A DNA stretch of 64,000 bases from Mesorhizobium prunaredense (lineage in GTDB: Bacteria; Pseudomonadota; Alphaproteobacteria; Rhizobiales; Rhizobiaceae), in the NCBI RefSeq assembly GCF_900156895.1, contig NZ_FTPD01000023.1:415010-479009 (forward strand), written 5' to 3'. The notes beneath the pieces were generated by a model, which was given only the letters and a program-made list of their open reading frames with translations, did not search any database and had not been told where the DNA came from. Position 1 is the stretch's first letter. Each line of letters starts with the position of its first letter. Shown piece by piece: positions 8,378 through 19,944 of the stretch. The translations under genes and the position numbers were made by a program.

Positions 8378-9262
8378 TCATGCCTTTTCCAGCACAACCG
8401 GAATGACGTCGACAGCCTGCTCGCCGACCTGTCCGCCCGTCGTCTTCAGGACGCCGACGATCGGCGCTACATCCGAATAGTCGCGGCCGTGGCCGACGGT
8501 GATGTGGTCGTTGCTTGCCCGCATGCCGTTGGTCGGATCGAATTCCTGCCATCCGGTGTCGCGCCCGCACCACACCTTGACCCAGGCATGCATGGCGTCG
8601 GCCCCTTCCAGTCGCGGTTTTCCGCGCGGCGGGATGGTGCGCAGGAAGCCGCTGACATAGCCGGCGGGAATACCGAGGCCGCGCAGGCCGGCGATCATGA
8701 TGTGCGAAAAATCCTGGCAGACACCCCGCTTCAGGCTGAAAGCATCGCTCGCCCGGGTCTGCACCGTGGTCGCCTCGCCATCGTAGGTGAAATCGCGATG
8801 AATGCGGTTGCACAGGTCCATGGCGGTACCGACGACAGAACTGCCGGCACTGCTGCGCGCATACCCCGTGATATCAGCGTCGACGCCGGCATGGTCGCTG
8901 GCGGCCAGAAAGTGATGCGGTGTATCAGGCGACAGCGACCGCACCGCTTCGAGTTGTTCCCGCAGCCGGCGAATGTCGGGCGACACGTCAAGCCCGGCTT
9001 CCGGCCGCGAGACGGCGACGCGCGCGCTCATCCTGATGTCGAGCGCATCATGGGCATCGCGAAAGGCGATCGACGTGACATTGTTGCCGAAGAAATCGGA
9101 AAAGTCGGAGCGTTCGCTCGGCGCCGGCGCGAAGGACAGCGAAGCGGCGATCACGCGCTGCACGCCCGATATCGTCGGCGGCAGCACGCGCACCTGATGG
9201 CGGCCGCCGCCGGCTGCAGCATCATAATCGTAACGCAGATTGAGCCTGATGTCGTAGAGCAT
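8378..9262 (-). CDS. Transglutaminase-like cysteine peptidase/acyltransferase family protein
   Basis: Protein of 294 aa of the bacterial transglutaminase-like class. An N-terminal beta-rich domain (about 1-90) precedes the papain-like core with the triad Cys182 (GVCQDFSH), His225 (HAWVKVW) and Asp242 (EFDPTNG). No signal peptide is seen, so it is probably cytoplasmic. It lies 40 bp downstream of the ATP-grasp/alpha-E gene and ends a three-gene minus-strand operon with a DUF2126 protein. In such loci the transglutaminase is predicted to hydrolyse or transfer peptide/isopeptide bonds made by the ligases; this has not been shown here. Confidence 0.87.
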   Translation of the reverse strand: MLYDIRLNLRYDYDAAAGGGRHQVRVLPPTISGVQRVIAASLSFAPAPSERSDFSDFFGNNVTSIAFRDAHDALDIRMSARVAVSRPEAGLDVSPDIRRLREQLEAVRSLSPDTPHHFLAASDHAGVDADITGYARSSAGSSVVGTAMDLCNRIHRDFTYDGEATTVQTRASDAFSLKRGVCQDFSHIMIAGLRGLGIPAGYVSGFLRTIPPRGKPRLEGADAMHAWVKVWCGRDTGWQEFDPTNGMRASNDHITVGHGRDYSDVAPIVGVLKTTGGQVGEQAVDVIPVVLEKA

Positions 9263-9302
9263 GCCAGCCTTTATCCGAACCAGCCCTTACCCGAAATAAG
9301 CC

Positions 9303-11708
9303 TTAGCCAAAATAGGCCTTGGCGAGGCTGTTATAGAGGCCGCCGATCTCGCTGGCGAGATCGTCAAGGGCCTTCGCCGTCATGTCCGACGGCTCCTTGA
9401 TGGCGATTGCTGTATTGAGCTGCAATATCTCTTTCGCCGCCGGCGACATATGCCCCTCGCCGCCGACAGCAGGCAACAGCGCGATTTCGGCCTTCAGCCG
9501 CTCGAGTTGGAACAGGATGGAGCGCGGGTTGAGCGGATCGAGCACCAGGAGGTCGATCACCGTGCGCCTGCCGGCCTGCACCGGATACTGCCGCCGGTGG
9601 GTCATCACGCTGTCGCCGATCTCCAGCATCATGTCGAGCGCGCCTTCGGGCGCCGCAGCCCTGGTCAGCCGGGCGAGCGTTCGGGCGATCTGGATGCCGC
9701 GTTCCAATCGCCGGCCGATCTCCAGGAACCGCCAGCCGGTGAAGCGATACATGTTCTCATGCAGCAAGCCGGAAAACCCGGCGAGCTTGCGCAGGATGAC
9801 CGTCATCGCCCGCGTCGCGTCATCGCCCGGCGCCACCGTTGTCGCGAATTGATGGATGGTCTTCGACAGATCCTTCAGCGCCAGCCAGCCGTCGGGCGAG
9901 AAGCGGTCGCGGATCTGTCCGGCGCTGTAGACGGCGCTGTCCAGCGTGCCGATCAGCCCCGGCGGGATCGCCGCCGCGACGTCGATGCCGAACGGTTCGA
10001 GATGGTCTCTGATATCGGCAAGCAAAGGCATGTCCGGGTCGGAGGCCTCGGCCAGCCGCACGTGATAGGCGCGCAGGATGCGCACCGTGTCTTCCGATCG
10101 CTCGATATAGCGGCCGAGCCATGTCAGGTTTTCCGCAGCGCGGCTGGGCAGGCTGCCCGGCGAGGTGCGGATGAAGCTGTCATGCTCCTGCGGCAGCAGC
10201 GTCTCGCGCTCCACCGGCCTGTCGCTGACCACCCAAACATCCGCCGCCTGGCCGCCGCGCTGCATGGCGATTGCGGTCGGGTCGAGCGAAAAGCCGACGC
10301 GGGCAAAACCGCCAGGCATCACCGTCCAGCCTTCCGGCGTTCGCGCCAGATAGACGCGCAGGGCTGCCGGCCGCGGCTCAAGCCAGCCGCCGACATAGAC
10401 CGGCGTGGTCGAAAGCGTCACCGCTTCCTGTCCGACGAAGGCGCCGCCGTCCCGTTCGATCCGGGCTATCAGTTCGGCCCGTTCCCCGGCGACCAGCGCC
10501 GAGCCCAGCCTGGTGCAATCGTCATCCTCGAAGGCAAGCCGCGTCGACAGCGCCGGACCGATCACCATGCGGTCGAGGTTGGCCAGCACATGGTCACGGT
10601 CCGCGTCCCGCCCGCACCACCATGTCGCGACGCTCGGCAAGAGAAGCTCCTCATTGCGCAATTCGCGCGAAATTTTTGGCAGGAAAGCGAACAGCGCCCG
10701 CGTTTCCATCAGCCCGGAGCCGAGTGCGTTGACGGCTGAAACGGCTCCCCGGCGGATCGCCTCGACCAGCCCTGGCGTGCCGATCTGCGAATCCGGCCGC
10801 AGCTCCAGCGGATCGGCGAAGGCGGCGTCGAGCCGCCGCCACAGCACGCTGACCGGCATCAGCCCGGAAACCGTGCGCACCATCAATCGACCGCCGGAGA
10901 CGGTCAGATCCTCGCCTTCGAGCAGCATGATGCCGAGATAGCGGGCGATATAGGCATGCTCGTAATAGGTTTCGTTGAGTGGCCCCGGCGTCAGGATGGC
11001 GACACGGCCGCCTGATCCCTTGGCCAGGCCGTTAAGCGCGTCGCGAAAGCGACGGAAGAAGCCGGCAAGGCGGTGCACATGCATCTCGCCATAAATGTCG
11101 GACAGCGCACGCGTGGTGGCGACGCGGTTTTCCAGCGCAAAGCCGGCGCCCGACGGCGCCTGCGTGCGGTCGCCCAGCACCCACCAGCGGCCATCCGGAC
11201 CACGGCCGAGCTCGAACGCGCAGAAATGCAGGAAATGGCCGCTGGCCGGTCTGGTGCCGACGACGGGGCGCAAATATTCCGGGCTGGCCGCGATCAGCCC
11301 CGCCGGCAGGATGCCTTTCTCAACCAGGCGATTCGGCCCGTAGATATCGGCAATCGTTTCCTCGAACAGCTCGGCCCGCTGGACCAGGCCGGCACTGATC
11401 GCAGCCCATTCCTGCTCCTCTATCAGGAGAGGCACATGCGCCAGCGGCCATTCGCGCTCATTGGCGCCGGCCTGATCGTAGAGACGGTAATAGACGCCGG
11501 CGTCGCGCAGATACTGGTCGGCGCGGGCGAAACGCTGGGCGAGCTTTTCGGGCCCCAGATCTTCCAGCGCCTCGATGAACTCCTTCCAGACCGGACGGGG
11601 ATTGCCTGATGCATCGACCATCTCGTCGACGACGCCGTCGATCGGCTGGTAGTGCTCCAGCAGGTTATGCGGCCTGCCGCGTATTTCCTGGTGATTCCCC
11701 TTTGCCAT
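9303..11708 (-). CDS. Circularly permuted ATP-grasp protein fused to alpha-E (DUF403) domain
   Basis: Protein of 801 aa. Residues to about 480 form the circularly permuted ATP-grasp type 2 domain (DUF404/DUF407), with marks such as DRTQAPSGAGFALENR, ILTPGPLNETYYEHAYIARY and LLPSVATWWCG. From LTWLGRYIERSEDTVRILR to the end is the all-helical alpha-E domain. In many genomes these are two separate genes; here they are fused. ATP-grasp enzymes join a carboxylate to an amine through an acyl phosphate, and alpha-E is always a companion of this subgroup. The start lies 6 bp after the stop of the DUF2126 gene, so translation is probably coupled. Substrate unknown. Confidence 0.88.
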   Translation of the reverse strand: MAKGNHQEIRGRPHNLLEHYQPIDGVVDEMVDASGNPRPVWKEFIEALEDLGPEKLAQRFARADQYLRDAGVYYRLYDQAGANEREWPLAHVPLLIEEQEWAAISAGLVQRAELFEETIADIYGPNRLVEKGILPAGLIAASPEYLRPVVGTRPASGHFLHFCAFELGRGPDGRWWVLGDRTQAPSGAGFALENRVATTRALSDIYGEMHVHRLAGFFRRFRDALNGLAKGSGGRVAILTPGPLNETYYEHAYIARYLGIMLLEGEDLTVSGGRLMVRTVSGLMPVSVLWRRLDAAFADPLELRPDSQIGTPGLVEAIRRGAVSAVNALGSGLMETRALFAFLPKISRELRNEELLLPSVATWWCGRDADRDHVLANLDRMVIGPALSTRLAFEDDDCTRLGSALVAGERAELIARIERDGGAFVGQEAVTLSTTPVYVGGWLEPRPAALRVYLARTPEGWTVMPGGFARVGFSLDPTAIAMQRGGQAADVWVVSDRPVERETLLPQEHDSFIRTSPGSLPSRAAENLTWLGRYIERSEDTVRILRAYHVRLAEASDPDMPLLADIRDHLEPFGIDVAAAIPPGLIGTLDSAVYSAGQIRDRFSPDGWLALKDLSKTIHQFATTVAPGDDATRAMTVILRKLAGFSGLLHENMYRFTGWRFLEIGRRLERGIQIARTLARLTRAAAPEGALDMMLEIGDSVMTHRRQYPVQAGRRTVIDLLVLDPLNPRSILFQLERLKAEIALLPAVGGEGHMSPAAKEILQLNTAIAIKEPSDMTAKALDDLASEIGGLYNSLAKAYFG

Positions 11709-11714
11709 GGCCGA

Positions 11715-14700
11715 TCAGAGTCTTGCAGGCCGCCGCAGGTCAAGGGTCATCGGGAAATCCTCAGAGGCTTGTTCGTCGCGCAGCACGTAGCCGGACGGCG
11801 TATGGCCGCGTGGCTCGAAGCGGGCGAGCCGCCGCGCCTCCGCTTCGTTGCCGTTGACCGGGAAGGTGTCGTAGCTGCGCCCGCCGGGATGCGCGACATG
11901 GTAGACGCAGCCGCCGATGGCCCGGCCCGACCAGCGATCATAGATGTCGAAGACCAGCGGCGTGTTGACCGGCAGCGCGGGATGCAGCCCCGATGCCGGC
12001 TGCCAGGCTTTGAAGCGGACCCCTGCCACCGCAATCTCTCTGGTGTCGGTCACCTTCATCGGCACGATGCGGCCGTTGCAGACGACGGCATGACGCTCCG
12101 GGTTTAGCCCTTCCGTCTTCACCTGCAGCCGCTCGACCGAGGAATCGACGAAGCGCACGGTGCCGCCGATGGCGCCCTGCTCGCCCATGACATGCCACGG
12201 CTCCAGCGCCTGCCGCAGTTCCAGCTTGATGCCGGCATGCTGGACCTCGCCGCAGAACGGGAAGCGGAATTCGAGCTGCGCGTCGAACCATTCGGGACGG
12301 AATTCAAAGCCGTTCAGCTTGAGGTCGTCCAGCACGTCGAGAAAGTCAGCCCAGACATAGTGCGGCAGCATGAAACGGTCATGCAGCGACGTGCCCCAGC
12401 GCACGAAACGGCCATCGAGCGGGTTCTTCCAGGCGCGGGCGATGATGGCGCGCACCAGCAATTGCTGCGCCAGGCTCATGCGCGCATTGGGCGGCATCTC
12501 GAAACCGCGGAACTCGACCAGCCCCAGCCGGCCGGTCGGGCCGTCGGGCGAAAACAGCTTGTCGATGCAGATTTCCGAACGGTGGGTGTTCCCAGTCACG
12601 TCGGTCAACAGGTTACGAAACAGCCGGTCGACCAGCCACGGCAGCGGTGCCGCGCCCTGGTTCGGATGCGGCACCTGCGCCATGGCGATCTCGAGCTCGT
12701 AGAGCGAATCGTGGCGCGCCTCGTCGAAGCGCGGCGCCTGGCTGGTCGGGCCGATGAACAGGCCTGAGAATAGATAGGACAGCGACGGACGGCGTTGCCA
12801 TTGCAGGACAAGGCTTTTCAACAAATCGGGGCGGCGCAAAAACGGACTGTCGTTGGGCGTCGCGCCGCCGACGACGACATGGTTGCCGCCGCCTGTGCCG
12901 GTGTGGCGGCCGTCGATCATGAACTTGTCGGCGCCAAGTCGCGTCTGCCGCGCCTCCTCGTAGATCGCCGTGGTCGTCGCCACGCAGTCCTGCCAGTTCG
13001 CAGCCGGATGGATGTTCACCTCGATGACGCCGGGATCCGGAGCCACGCGGATGACGTTGAGGCGCGGATCGTGTGGCGGGCCGTAGCCCTCGATATGCAC
13101 CGGCAGCCCGATAGTTTTTGCCGCATTCTCGGCCGCCGCGACAAGTTCGAGATAATCTTCCAGCGCCTCGACCGGCGGCATGAACACACAAAGCCGTCCG
13201 TCGCGCGGCTCGACCGACAGCGCGGTGCGCACCGCGCCGCCGATCTCGGTGATCTCCTGTTCGACGCGGTCCTGCTGGCCGGTCGCTGCGGTGAAGGACG
13301 CCGCCTGTTGACGGCGCGCCATTTCGTCGGCGCCTTCAAGTTCGGCCGGGGCAGCCTCCGGCAAAGGAGCGGCCTCAGGCAAAATCGCCTCGCGCGCCGG
13401 CAACGGTCCGCGCGGCAGCGATGGGTCGACCGGCACGATGTAGGGGAACTGCGCCGGCGGCACATGGGGAAGCGTGCCGAGCGGCAGGCGGTAGCCGACC
13501 GGTGAATCGCCCGGCACCAGGAACAGCCTGCCGCGCCGCGTCTTCCATTTCTCCGAACGCCAGCGCGGTCCCGACGCCTGGCTGTTCCAGCGCTGGACAG
13601 GCAGTACATAGCCCGACGGCTTGGTCAGGCCGCGCTCGAACACCCGCGCCATGCGGCTGCGCTCCTCGGGGTCGTCCAGCTTCGAATTGGACGGATCGAC
13701 ATTCTCCGGCAGCTTGCCTTCCTTGAGCAGCCACTCAGCCGGGTCCTCATAGGCTTCGCTGACCATGGTGTTGTCGATGCCGAGTTCATCGGCAATCGCC
13801 GTCAGCAGGCTTTCCGCCTGCTTCGGCCCGACATCTGCGTCGCTGTTCTCCCGCGCGATCAGCGACGGGTCGCTCCACACCGGCTCGCCGTCGGCGCGCC
13901 AGTAGAGTGAGAAGGTCCAGCGCGGCAGGCTTTCGCCCGGATACCACTTGCCTTGCCCGTAGTGCAGGAAGCCGCCGGGCGCGAAACGCTCACGCAGCCG
14001 GCGGATCAGCGCATCGGCCTTTTCGCGTTTTGTCGGGCCGACGGCAGCGGTATTCCATTCCTCCGCCTCGAAGTCGTCGATCGACACAAAGGTCGGCTCG
14101 CCACCCATGGTCAGCCGCACGTCTCCGGCCTCCAGCGCGGCGTCGACCTGCCTGCCCAATGCGTCAAGCGCCTGCCAGCTTTCGTCGGAGAATGGCTTGG
14201 TGATGCGGGGGTGCTCGGCGATGCGGTCGACCCGCATGTCGAAGCCGAACTCGACATTGGCGAAGCTGGCCATGCCGGAAATAGGCGCGGCGTTGCGGAA
14301 ATGCGGCGTGGCGGCCAGCGGCACATGGCTTTCGCCGGTGAGCAGGCCGGAGGTCGGGTCGAAGCCGATCCAGCCGGCGCCCGGCAGGTAGACCTCGCAC
14401 CAGGCATGGAGATCGGTGAAGTCGACGGCGGTGCCGGGCGGTCCGTCAAGCGCGACCAGGTCGGGCTTCAGCTGGATCAGGTAGCCGGAAACGAAGCGCG
14501 CGGCGATGCCGAGGTTCCTCAGGATCTGCACCAGCAGCCAGCTCGTATCGCGGCACGAGCCTTTCTTGGCGGCCAGCGTTTCCTCCGGCGAAAAAACGCC
14601 GGTTTCCATCCGCACGATATAGGCGATCTCGCGCTGCAGGCGCGCATTGAGGTCGACGACGAAATTGACGGTGTTGGTTGGACTGCGATCGATGGTTTGC

Positions 14701-15092
14701 AGGAACGCCGACAGCAGCGGTCCGGCCGGTTCCGGCGTCCGGTAGATGGCGAGATCGGCGCTGATCTCTTCCGGGTATTCGAATGGAAAGATCTCGGCCG
14801 ACGGCTCGACGAAAAAATCGAACGGATTGTAGACCGTCATGTCGGCGACGAGGTCGACCTCGATCTTCAGTTCCGTCACCGGTTCCGGAAACACGAAGCG
14901 CGCCAGGAAATTCCCGTAGGGATCCTGCTGCAGATTGACGAAGTGGTTCGCCGGCCCGACCTTCAACGAATGGCTGAGCACTTTGGTGCGGGAATGCGGC
15001 GCCGGCTGCAGCCTGATGACCTGCGGGCCGAGGACGACCGGCCGGTCATATTTGTAATGGGTCAGGTGGTAGACGGCTGCCAGAATTGCCAT
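11715..15092 (-). CDS. Transglutaminase plus DUF2126 putative amidoligase protein
   Basis: Very large protein of 1125 aa and first gene of the operon. The N-terminal 300 residues are a transglutaminase-like domain with triad Cys180 ([10 protein letters not shown]), His229 (DLHAWCEVY) and Asp245 (GFDPTSG). The rest is DUF2126, annotated as a putative amidoligase: [10 protein letters not shown] near 328, [47 protein letters not shown] and [14 protein letters not shown] proline/alanine/glutamate-rich linker lies around residue 570. It has no signal peptide. With the ATP-grasp/alpha-E protein and the second transglutaminase it forms a predicted peptide-bond-forming system described from comparative genomics; no product is established. 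Confidence 0.87.
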   Translation of the reverse strand: MAILAAVYHLTHYKYDRPVVLGPQVIRLQPAPHSRTKVLSHSLKVGPANHFVNLQQDPYGNFLARFVFPEPVTELKIEVDLVADMTVYNPFDFFVEPSAEIFPFEYPEEISADLAIYRTPEPAGPLLSAFLQTIDRSPTNTVNFVVDLNARLQREIAYIVRMETGVFSPEETLAAKKGSCRDTSWLLVQILRNLGIAARFVSGYLIQLKPDLVALDGPPGTAVDFTDLHAWCEVYLPGAGWIGFDPTSGLLTGESHVPLAATPHFRNAAPISGMASFANVEFGFDMRVDRIAEHPRITKPFSDESWQALDALGRQVDAALEAGDVRLTMGGEPTFVSIDDFEAEEWNTAAVGPTKREKADALIRRLRERFAPGGFLHYGQGKWYPGESLPRWTFSLYWRADGEPVWSDPSLIARENSDADVGPKQAESLLTAIADELGIDNTMVSEAYEDPAEWLLKEGKLPENVDPSNSKLDDPEERSRMARVFERGLTKPSGYVLPVQRWNSQASGPRWRSEKWKTRRGRLFLVPGDSPVGYRLPLGTLPHVPPAQFPYIVPVDPSLPRGPLPAREAILPEAAPLPEAAPAELEGADEMARRQQAASFTAATGQQDRVEQEITEIGGAVRTALSVEPRDGRLCVFMPPVEALEDYLELVAAAENAAKTIGLPVHIEGYGPPHDPRLNVIRVAPDPGVIEVNIHPAANWQDCVATTTAIYEEARQTRLGADKFMIDGRHTGTGGGNHVVVGGATPNDSPFLRRPDLLKSLVLQWQRRPSLSYLFSGLFIGPTSQAPRFDEARHDSLYELEIAMAQVPHPNQGAAPLPWLVDRLFRNLLTDVTGNTHRSEICIDKLFSPDGPTGRLGLVEFRGFEMPPNARMSLAQQLLVRAIIARAWKNPLDGRFVRWGTSLHDRFMLPHYVWADFLDVLDDLKLNGFEFRPEWFDAQLEFRFPFCGEVQHAGIKLELRQALEPWHVMGEQGAIGGTVRFVDSSVERLQVKTEGLNPERHAVVCNGRIVPMKVTDTREIAVAGVRFKAWQPASGLHPALPVNTPLVFDIYDRWSGRAIGGCVYHVAHPGGRSYDTFPVNGNEAEARRLARFEPRGHTPSGYVLRDEQASEDFPMTLDLRRPARL

Positions 15093-15215
15093 GGGACCCC
15101 GAAAGTCGGCGTTTCAAACGAACTCGCCGAACCCTGACACAAATACTGGCCATTCTCCAAGCAGAGATGTTGCGCTGCATCTAATTTAAGCAGCGTTGCC
15201 GGCCTAGGGGCCGGC

Positions 15216-16421
15216 TTAGAAAAACGCCTGCAATCCGGTCTGCGCCCGTCCGAGGATCAGCGCATGCACGTCATGCGTGCCCTCATAGGTGTTGACCGTC
15301 TCCAGGTTCTGCGCGTGGCGCATGACGTGGTAGCCGATCTGGATGCCGTTGCCGCCATGCATGTCGCGGGCCTGGCGGGCGATGTCGAGCGCCTTGCCGC
15401 AATTGTTGCGCTTGACGATCGAGATCATCTCCGGCGCCATCTTGCCCTCATCCATCAGCCGCCCGACCCGCAAGCTGCCCTGCAGCCCCAGCGCGATCTC
15501 GGTCTGCATGTCGGCGAGCTTCTTCTGGAAAAGCTGGGTGCCGGCCAGCGGCTTGCCGAATTGCTTGCGGACGAGGCCATATTGGCGGGCCCGGTGCCAG
15601 CAGTCTTCCGCCGCGCCCATCGCCCCCCAGGAAATGCCGTAGCGCGCCCGGTTGAGGCAGCCGAAAGGCCCCTTCAGGCCCGACACGTTCGGCAGCAGCG
15701 CATCCTCGCCGACCTCGACTCCTTCCATCACCACTTCGCCGGTGATCGACGCGCGGAGACTGAGTTTGCCGCCGATCTTTGGCGCCGACAGCCCCTTCAT
15801 GCCCTTTTCCAGCACGAAGCCGCGAATCTCGTTGTCCTGCGCGCCCCCACTCTTGTCGGACAACTTTGCCCAGACGACGAACACGTCGGCGATCGGCGCG
15901 TTGGAAATCCACATTTTCGAGCCGGAGATCCTGTAGCCGTTCGCCGTCTTCTCGGCCCGCGTCTTCATGCCGCCAGGGTCGGAACCGGCATCCGGCTCGG
16001 TCAGCCCGAAGCAGCCGATCCATTCGCCTGACGCCAGCTTCGGCAGGTATTTTTTGCGCTGCGCCTCCGAGCCATAGGCATGGATCGGATACATCACCAG
16101 CGACGACTGCACGCTCATCATCGAGCGATAGCCAGAATCGATGCGCTCGACTTCGCGCGCCACCAGGCCGTAGGTGACGTAGTTGGCGCCGAGCCCGCCA
16201 TATTCTTCCGGAATGGTGATGCCGAGCAGACCCGCCTCGCCCATCTCGCGAAAGATCCCGGCATCGGTCTTTTCCTCGAGATAGGCTTCCTCGATCCTCG
16301 GGGCGAGCTTGTCGGCGGCGAATGCCGCTGCGCCATCGCGCACCATCCGCTCGTCTTCCGACAACTGGTCCTCGATCAGGAAAGGATCGTCCCAGACGAA
16401 TGCGTTCTTGTCGGCGGCCAT
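15216..16421 (-). CDS. gcdH: Glutaryl-CoA dehydrogenase
   Basis: FAD acyl-CoA dehydrogenase of 401 aa that oxidises and decarboxylates glutaryl-CoA to crotonyl-CoA at the end of lysine/tryptophan/glutarate catabolism. Visible are the flavin segment [31 protein letters not shown], the GcdH-type [20 protein letters not shown] and the catalytic base Glu380 in [10 protein letters not shown]. The start at 16421 follows GGAGAG and matches the family N-terminus; the upstream extension would translate the repeat at 16443-16514. It is divergent from a LysR gene that is its likely regulator. Confidence 0.92.
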   Translation of the reverse strand: MAADKNAFVWDDPFLIEDQLSEDERMVRDGAAAFAADKLAPRIEEAYLEEKTDAGIFREMGEAGLLGITIPEEYGGLGANYVTYGLVAREVERIDSGYRSMMSVQSSLVMYPIHAYGSEAQRKKYLPKLASGEWIGCFGLTEPDAGSDPGGMKTRAEKTANGYRISGSKMWISNAPIADVFVVWAKLSDKSGGAQDNEIRGFVLEKGMKGLSAPKIGGKLSLRASITGEVVMEGVEVGEDALLPNVSGLKGPFGCLNRARYGISWGAMGAAEDCWHRARQYGLVRKQFGKPLAGTQLFQKKLADMQTEIALGLQGSLRVGRLMDEGKMAPEMISIVKRNNCGKALDIARQARDMHGGNGIQIGYHVMRHAQNLETVNTYEGTHDVHALILGRAQTGLQAFF

Positions 16422-16442
16422 GGCTCTCGCTCTCCAGACTCT

Positions 16443-16514
16443 TGCATGTCGCCCAAAAGCTTGCCCTCGGGCCTGACCCGAGGGTGTCCGGCGGTTTTGG
16501 GATAACGACATGCA
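16443..16514. repeat. Palindromic intergenic repeat, family A (copy 2)
   Basis: Full-length copy with ends TTGCATGTCG and CGACATGCA and the GCCCAAAAG / CGGTTTTGGGATAA arms. It lies between divergent gcdH and its LysR neighbour and therefore within their shared promoter region. Confidence 0.85.
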
Positions 16515-16609
16515 TAAAACAACAACATGAATTGGGCGGCTTATCGGCTTCCGGCTCGAAAAAATCAAACGAAATTGCTTCGCCAATCAATGAGCGCTAG
16601 TAATGGATC

Positions 16610-17506
16610 ATGAACGTGCAGCGCCGCCTCTTGCCTGGTATCAGCGCCCTTGCCGCCTTCGAGGCAGTGGCCCGGCTGGGCAGCTTTACCGCCGCCGCAC
16701 GCGAACTCGATCTGACCCAGGGTGCTGTCAGCCGCCAGATCAGGCTTTTGGAGGACCAGTTCGGCCGCCAGCTGTTCGAACGCGACAGCCGCAATGTCAG
16801 GCTGTCGACGGCCGGTGAGATCTATGCCGAAGCGGTGCGCGCCGCCTTGGGTCAATTGCGCGACGCAGCGCTTGGATTGATGAGCAATCGGCATAGTGGC
16901 ATCTTGAACCTGGCGATCCTGCCGACCTTCGGCACGCGCTGGCTGATGCCGCTCATCCCGGATTTCGTCGAAAACAACCCTGACATCACCATCAATTTCG
17001 TCACCCGCATCGGCCGTTTCGACTTCGCCCGCGAAAGGCTCGACGCCGCCATCCATTACGGCCTGCCCGACTGGCCCGATGCCGACTCGACGCTGCTGGT
17101 GCGCGAGACGGTGGCGCCGGTTGCATCGCCCGAATTTCTTGCCGGCCGCGCCATTGCCACAGCCACCGATATCGGCCGGCTGCCGCTGCTGCATATGGCG
17201 ACGCGGCCCGGCGCATGGACCGAGTGGTTCGAGCATCAGGGATTGAGCGCACCGACCGGACCCGGCATGCAGTTCGAGCAGTTCGGCACCGCCGCCCAGG
17301 CCTGCATGGCGGGGCTCGGCGTGGCGCTGCTGCCGCAGGTCCTCATCTCGGGCGAGTTGCAGCGTGGCCAGTTGGCGCCGGCGCCGGGCCGGCCGATGCA
17401 GAGCCGCAGCGCCTATTACCTCGTCGTGCCGCATGACAAGCGCGGCCATCCGCCGGTCGCCAGTTTTCGCGACTGGCTGCTGCGCCATGTGCCGCCGGAG
17501 AAATAG
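16610..17506 (+). CDS. LysR-family regulator, GcvA-like (probable gcdH regulator)
   Basis: Regulator of 298 aa. The N-terminal winged helix-turn-helix reads ISALAAFEAVARLGSFTAAA...LTQGAVSRQIRLLEDQ, with the GcvA-subgroup start LPGISALAAFE, followed by a type 2 periplasmic-fold effector domain (about 90-298). It is transcribed away from gcdH, the classic arrangement for a LysR protein controlling its neighbour; the effector would then be glutarate or a related acid (inference). Its stop abuts the stop of tex on the other strand with no spacer. Confidence 0.88.
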   Translation: MNVQRRLLPGISALAAFEAVARLGSFTAAARELDLTQGAVSRQIRLLEDQFGRQLFERDSRNVRLSTAGEIYAEAVRAALGQLRDAALGLMSNRHSGILNLAILPTFGTRWLMPLIPDFVENNPDITINFVTRIGRFDFARERLDAAIHYGLPDWPDADSTLLVRETVAPVASPEFLAGRAIATATDIGRLPLLHMATRPGAWTEWFEHQGLSAPTGPGMQFEQFGTAAQACMAGLGVALLPQVLISGELQRGQLAPAPGRPMQSRSAYYLVVPHDKRGHPPVASFRDWLLRHVPPEK

Positions 17507-19816
17507 CTACTTGCGCTTCAGCGCATCGGCCAATGCGGCGCCGAATGCGCCCTGCCCTGCCGGCCGCTCCGGCTGACGCTGCGGCGCCGGCGCGCGCGGC
17601 GCCGGTCTGTTGCCATTGTCGCGCGGCTTCGGTGTGCCGCCGCCGTCACCATCCCTGCGCATCGACAGGCCGATGCGCTTGCGCTTGATGTCGATGTCGA
17701 CGACGCGCACCTTGACCACGTCGCCGGCTTTGACCACCTCATGCGCATCCTTGACGAAACGGTCGGCCAGTTGCGAGACATGCACCAGGCCGTCCTGATG
17801 CACGCCGATATCGACGAAGGCGCCGAAAGCGGCGACATTGGTGACAGTGCCTTCCAGCAGCATGCCTGGCTTCAAATCCTTGATGTCGTCGACGCCGTCG
17901 GCGAAGGTCGCGGTCTTGAAGCCGGGCCGCGGGTCGCGGCCGGGCTTTTCCAGTTCCGCCAGGATGTCGCGCACCGTCGGCAGGCCGAACCGCTCATCGA
18001 CGAAGGCACGCGGATCGAGCGCCTTGAGAGCGGCACTGTCGCCCATCAGCGAGCGGAGGTCGCGTCCGCAGGCCGCCACGATTTTTTTCGCCACGCCATA
18101 GGCTTCGGGATGCACGGCCGAGGCATCGAGCGGTTCGGTGCCGTTGGCAATGCGCAGGAAGCCGGCGCACTGCTCGAAGGCGCGAGGTCCGAGCCGCGCC
18201 ACCTTCAACAGGTCGCGGCGGCTGGCGAAAGGGCCGGTCGCGTCACGATGCGCGATGATCGCCTCGGCCAGCGAGGCGCCAAGGCCCGAAACCCGGGCCA
18301 GCAGCGGCGCCGAGGCGGTGTTGAGGTCGACTCCGACGGCGTTGACCGCGTCCTCGACCACCGCTTCCAGCGAGCGGCCGAGCCGGTACTGGTCGACGTC
18401 ATGCTGATACTGGCCGACGCCGATCGACTTCGGCTCGATCTTGACCAGTTCGGCGAGCGGATCCTGCAGACGTCGCGCGATCGACACGGCGCCGCGCAGT
18501 GACACGTCGAGGCCGGGGAATTCCGCCGCTGCCGTCGCCGAGGCGGAATAGACCGAGGCGCCCGCCTCGCTGACGATCACCTTGAGCGGCTTCGGCCCGC
18601 AATCCGACGGCATGTCCGACAGCATGTCGGTCACCAGCCTTTCCGTCTCGCGGCTGCCGGTGCCGTTGCCGATGGAAATCAACTCGACCTTGTGCACGCG
18701 GATGAGTTTTGCCAGTTCGGCCTGCGTGCCGCGCACGTCATTCCTTGGCGGAAACGGATAGACCGTCGTCGTCGCCAGCAGCTTGCCGGTGCCGTCCACC
18801 ACCGCCGCCTTGACGCCGGTGCGGATGCCGGGGTCGAGCCCCATCGTGGGGCGCGAGCCGGCCGGGGCAGCGAGCAGCAAATCCTTCAGATTGCGGGCGA
18901 AGACATGGATCGCCTCCTCCTCGGCCCGCTCGCGCAGATCCCGCATCAAATCGAGCGTCAGGTGCAGCGACAGCTTTATGCGCCAGGTCCAGCCCGCCAC
19001 CTCCATCAGCCAGCGATCGCCCGGCAACTGGCGGCCGATGGCGTAGGCATCGGCAATCATCCGTTCGACCGGCTTCACCGGCGACGCGTCGTCGGCATCG
19101 ACCTCGATGTCGAGCGACAGCACCTCTTCGTTGCGGCCGCGCAGCATCGCCAGGGCGCGATGGCTCGGCACGTTGGCCCAGCGTTCGACATGGTCGAAAT
19201 AGTCGGAGAATTTCGCGCCGGCTTCCTGCTTGCCGTCGACGAGGCGCGACCGCATGAAAGCGCGTTCCTTCATGTAGGTCCGCAGTCTGCCGACCAGGTC
19301 GGCATTCTCGGCGAACTGCTCGGACAGAATGTCGCGTGCGCCCTCGAGCGCCCCCTTGGCATCGGCCACCTCTTCACTGATGTAGGCCAGCGCCAGTTCG
19401 GCCGGCACCGCCGCGCGATCGGCAAGGATGGCCTCGGCCAGCGGTCCCAGCCCACGCTCGCGCGCGATCTCGGCTTTGGTCCGGCGCTTCGGCTTGTAGG
19501 GCAGATAGATGTCTTCGAGTTCCGCCTTGGTGGCGGCCGCCGCGATCTTGGCTTCAAGCTCTTCGGTCAGCTTGCCCTGCTCGCGGATCGAACCGAGAAT
19601 GGTGTCGCGGCGCGCGTCGAGCTCACGCAGATAGGCGAGCCGCTCGGCCAGCAGGCGCAGCTGCGTGTCGTCCAGACCGCCGGTGACCTCCTTGCGGTAG
19701 CGCGCCACGAACGGCACCGTCGCGCCTTCGTCCAGCAGCCCGATCGCCGCGGCGGCCTGTTCGGGCCGGGCAGTGATCTCGGCTGCGATAATTGCTGCGA
19801 TGCGCTCGGATGCCAT
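17507..19816 (-). CDS. tex: Tex, S1-domain RNA-binding transcription accessory protein
   Basis: Protein of 769 aa with the complete Tex architecture: N-terminal helical Tex_N region ([22 protein letters not shown]), YqgF/RNase H-like fold ([18 protein letters not shown]), paired helix-hairpin-helix motifs ([16 protein letters not shown]) and a C-terminal S1 domain ([19 protein letters not shown]). Tex binds nucleic acid and affects transcription and stress tolerance. The C-terminus after the S1 domain is a Pro/Arg-rich tail typical of alphaproteobacterial Tex. Convergent with the LysR gene. Confidence 0.95.
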   Translation of the reverse strand: MASERIAAIIAAEITARPEQAAAAIGLLDEGATVPFVARYRKEVTGGLDDTQLRLLAERLAYLRELDARRDTILGSIREQGKLTEELEAKIAAAATKAELEDIYLPYKPKRRTKAEIARERGLGPLAEAILADRAAVPAELALAYISEEVADAKGALEGARDILSEQFAENADLVGRLRTYMKERAFMRSRLVDGKQEAGAKFSDYFDHVERWANVPSHRALAMLRGRNEEVLSLDIEVDADDASPVKPVERMIADAYAIGRQLPGDRWLMEVAGWTWRIKLSLHLTLDLMRDLRERAEEEAIHVFARNLKDLLLAAPAGSRPTMGLDPGIRTGVKAAVVDGTGKLLATTTVYPFPPRNDVRGTQAELAKLIRVHKVELISIGNGTGSRETERLVTDMLSDMPSDCGPKPLKVIVSEAGASVYSASATAAAEFPGLDVSLRGAVSIARRLQDPLAELVKIEPKSIGVGQYQHDVDQYRLGRSLEAVVEDAVNAVGVDLNTASAPLLARVSGLGASLAEAIIAHRDATGPFASRRDLLKVARLGPRAFEQCAGFLRIANGTEPLDASAVHPEAYGVAKKIVAACGRDLRSLMGDSAALKALDPRAFVDERFGLPTVRDILAELEKPGRDPRPGFKTATFADGVDDIKDLKPGMLLEGTVTNVAAFGAFVDIGVHQDGLVHVSQLADRFVKDAHEVVKAGDVVKVRVVDIDIKRKRIGLSMRRDGDGGGTPKPRDNGNRPAPRAPAPQRQPERPAGQGAFGAALADALKRK

Positions 19817-19944
19817 GTCGTTCCTGCTGTCCTGTCGAAAAGAGCGGCGACCATAGGCGCAGAGCGTCGCTCCGCCAACCGCGGCGTTTTCAACCGCTCA
19901 ATAGCTCCACAGGAAAGCTGCGATGGCGGTCAGCCTGGATTGGG

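Noticed and set aside
8378-15092. Reading the transglutaminase/DUF2126 locus as a phage-defence island
   Set aside because: No nuclease, toxin or mobile-element marks nearby; flanking genes are ordinary metabolic genes.
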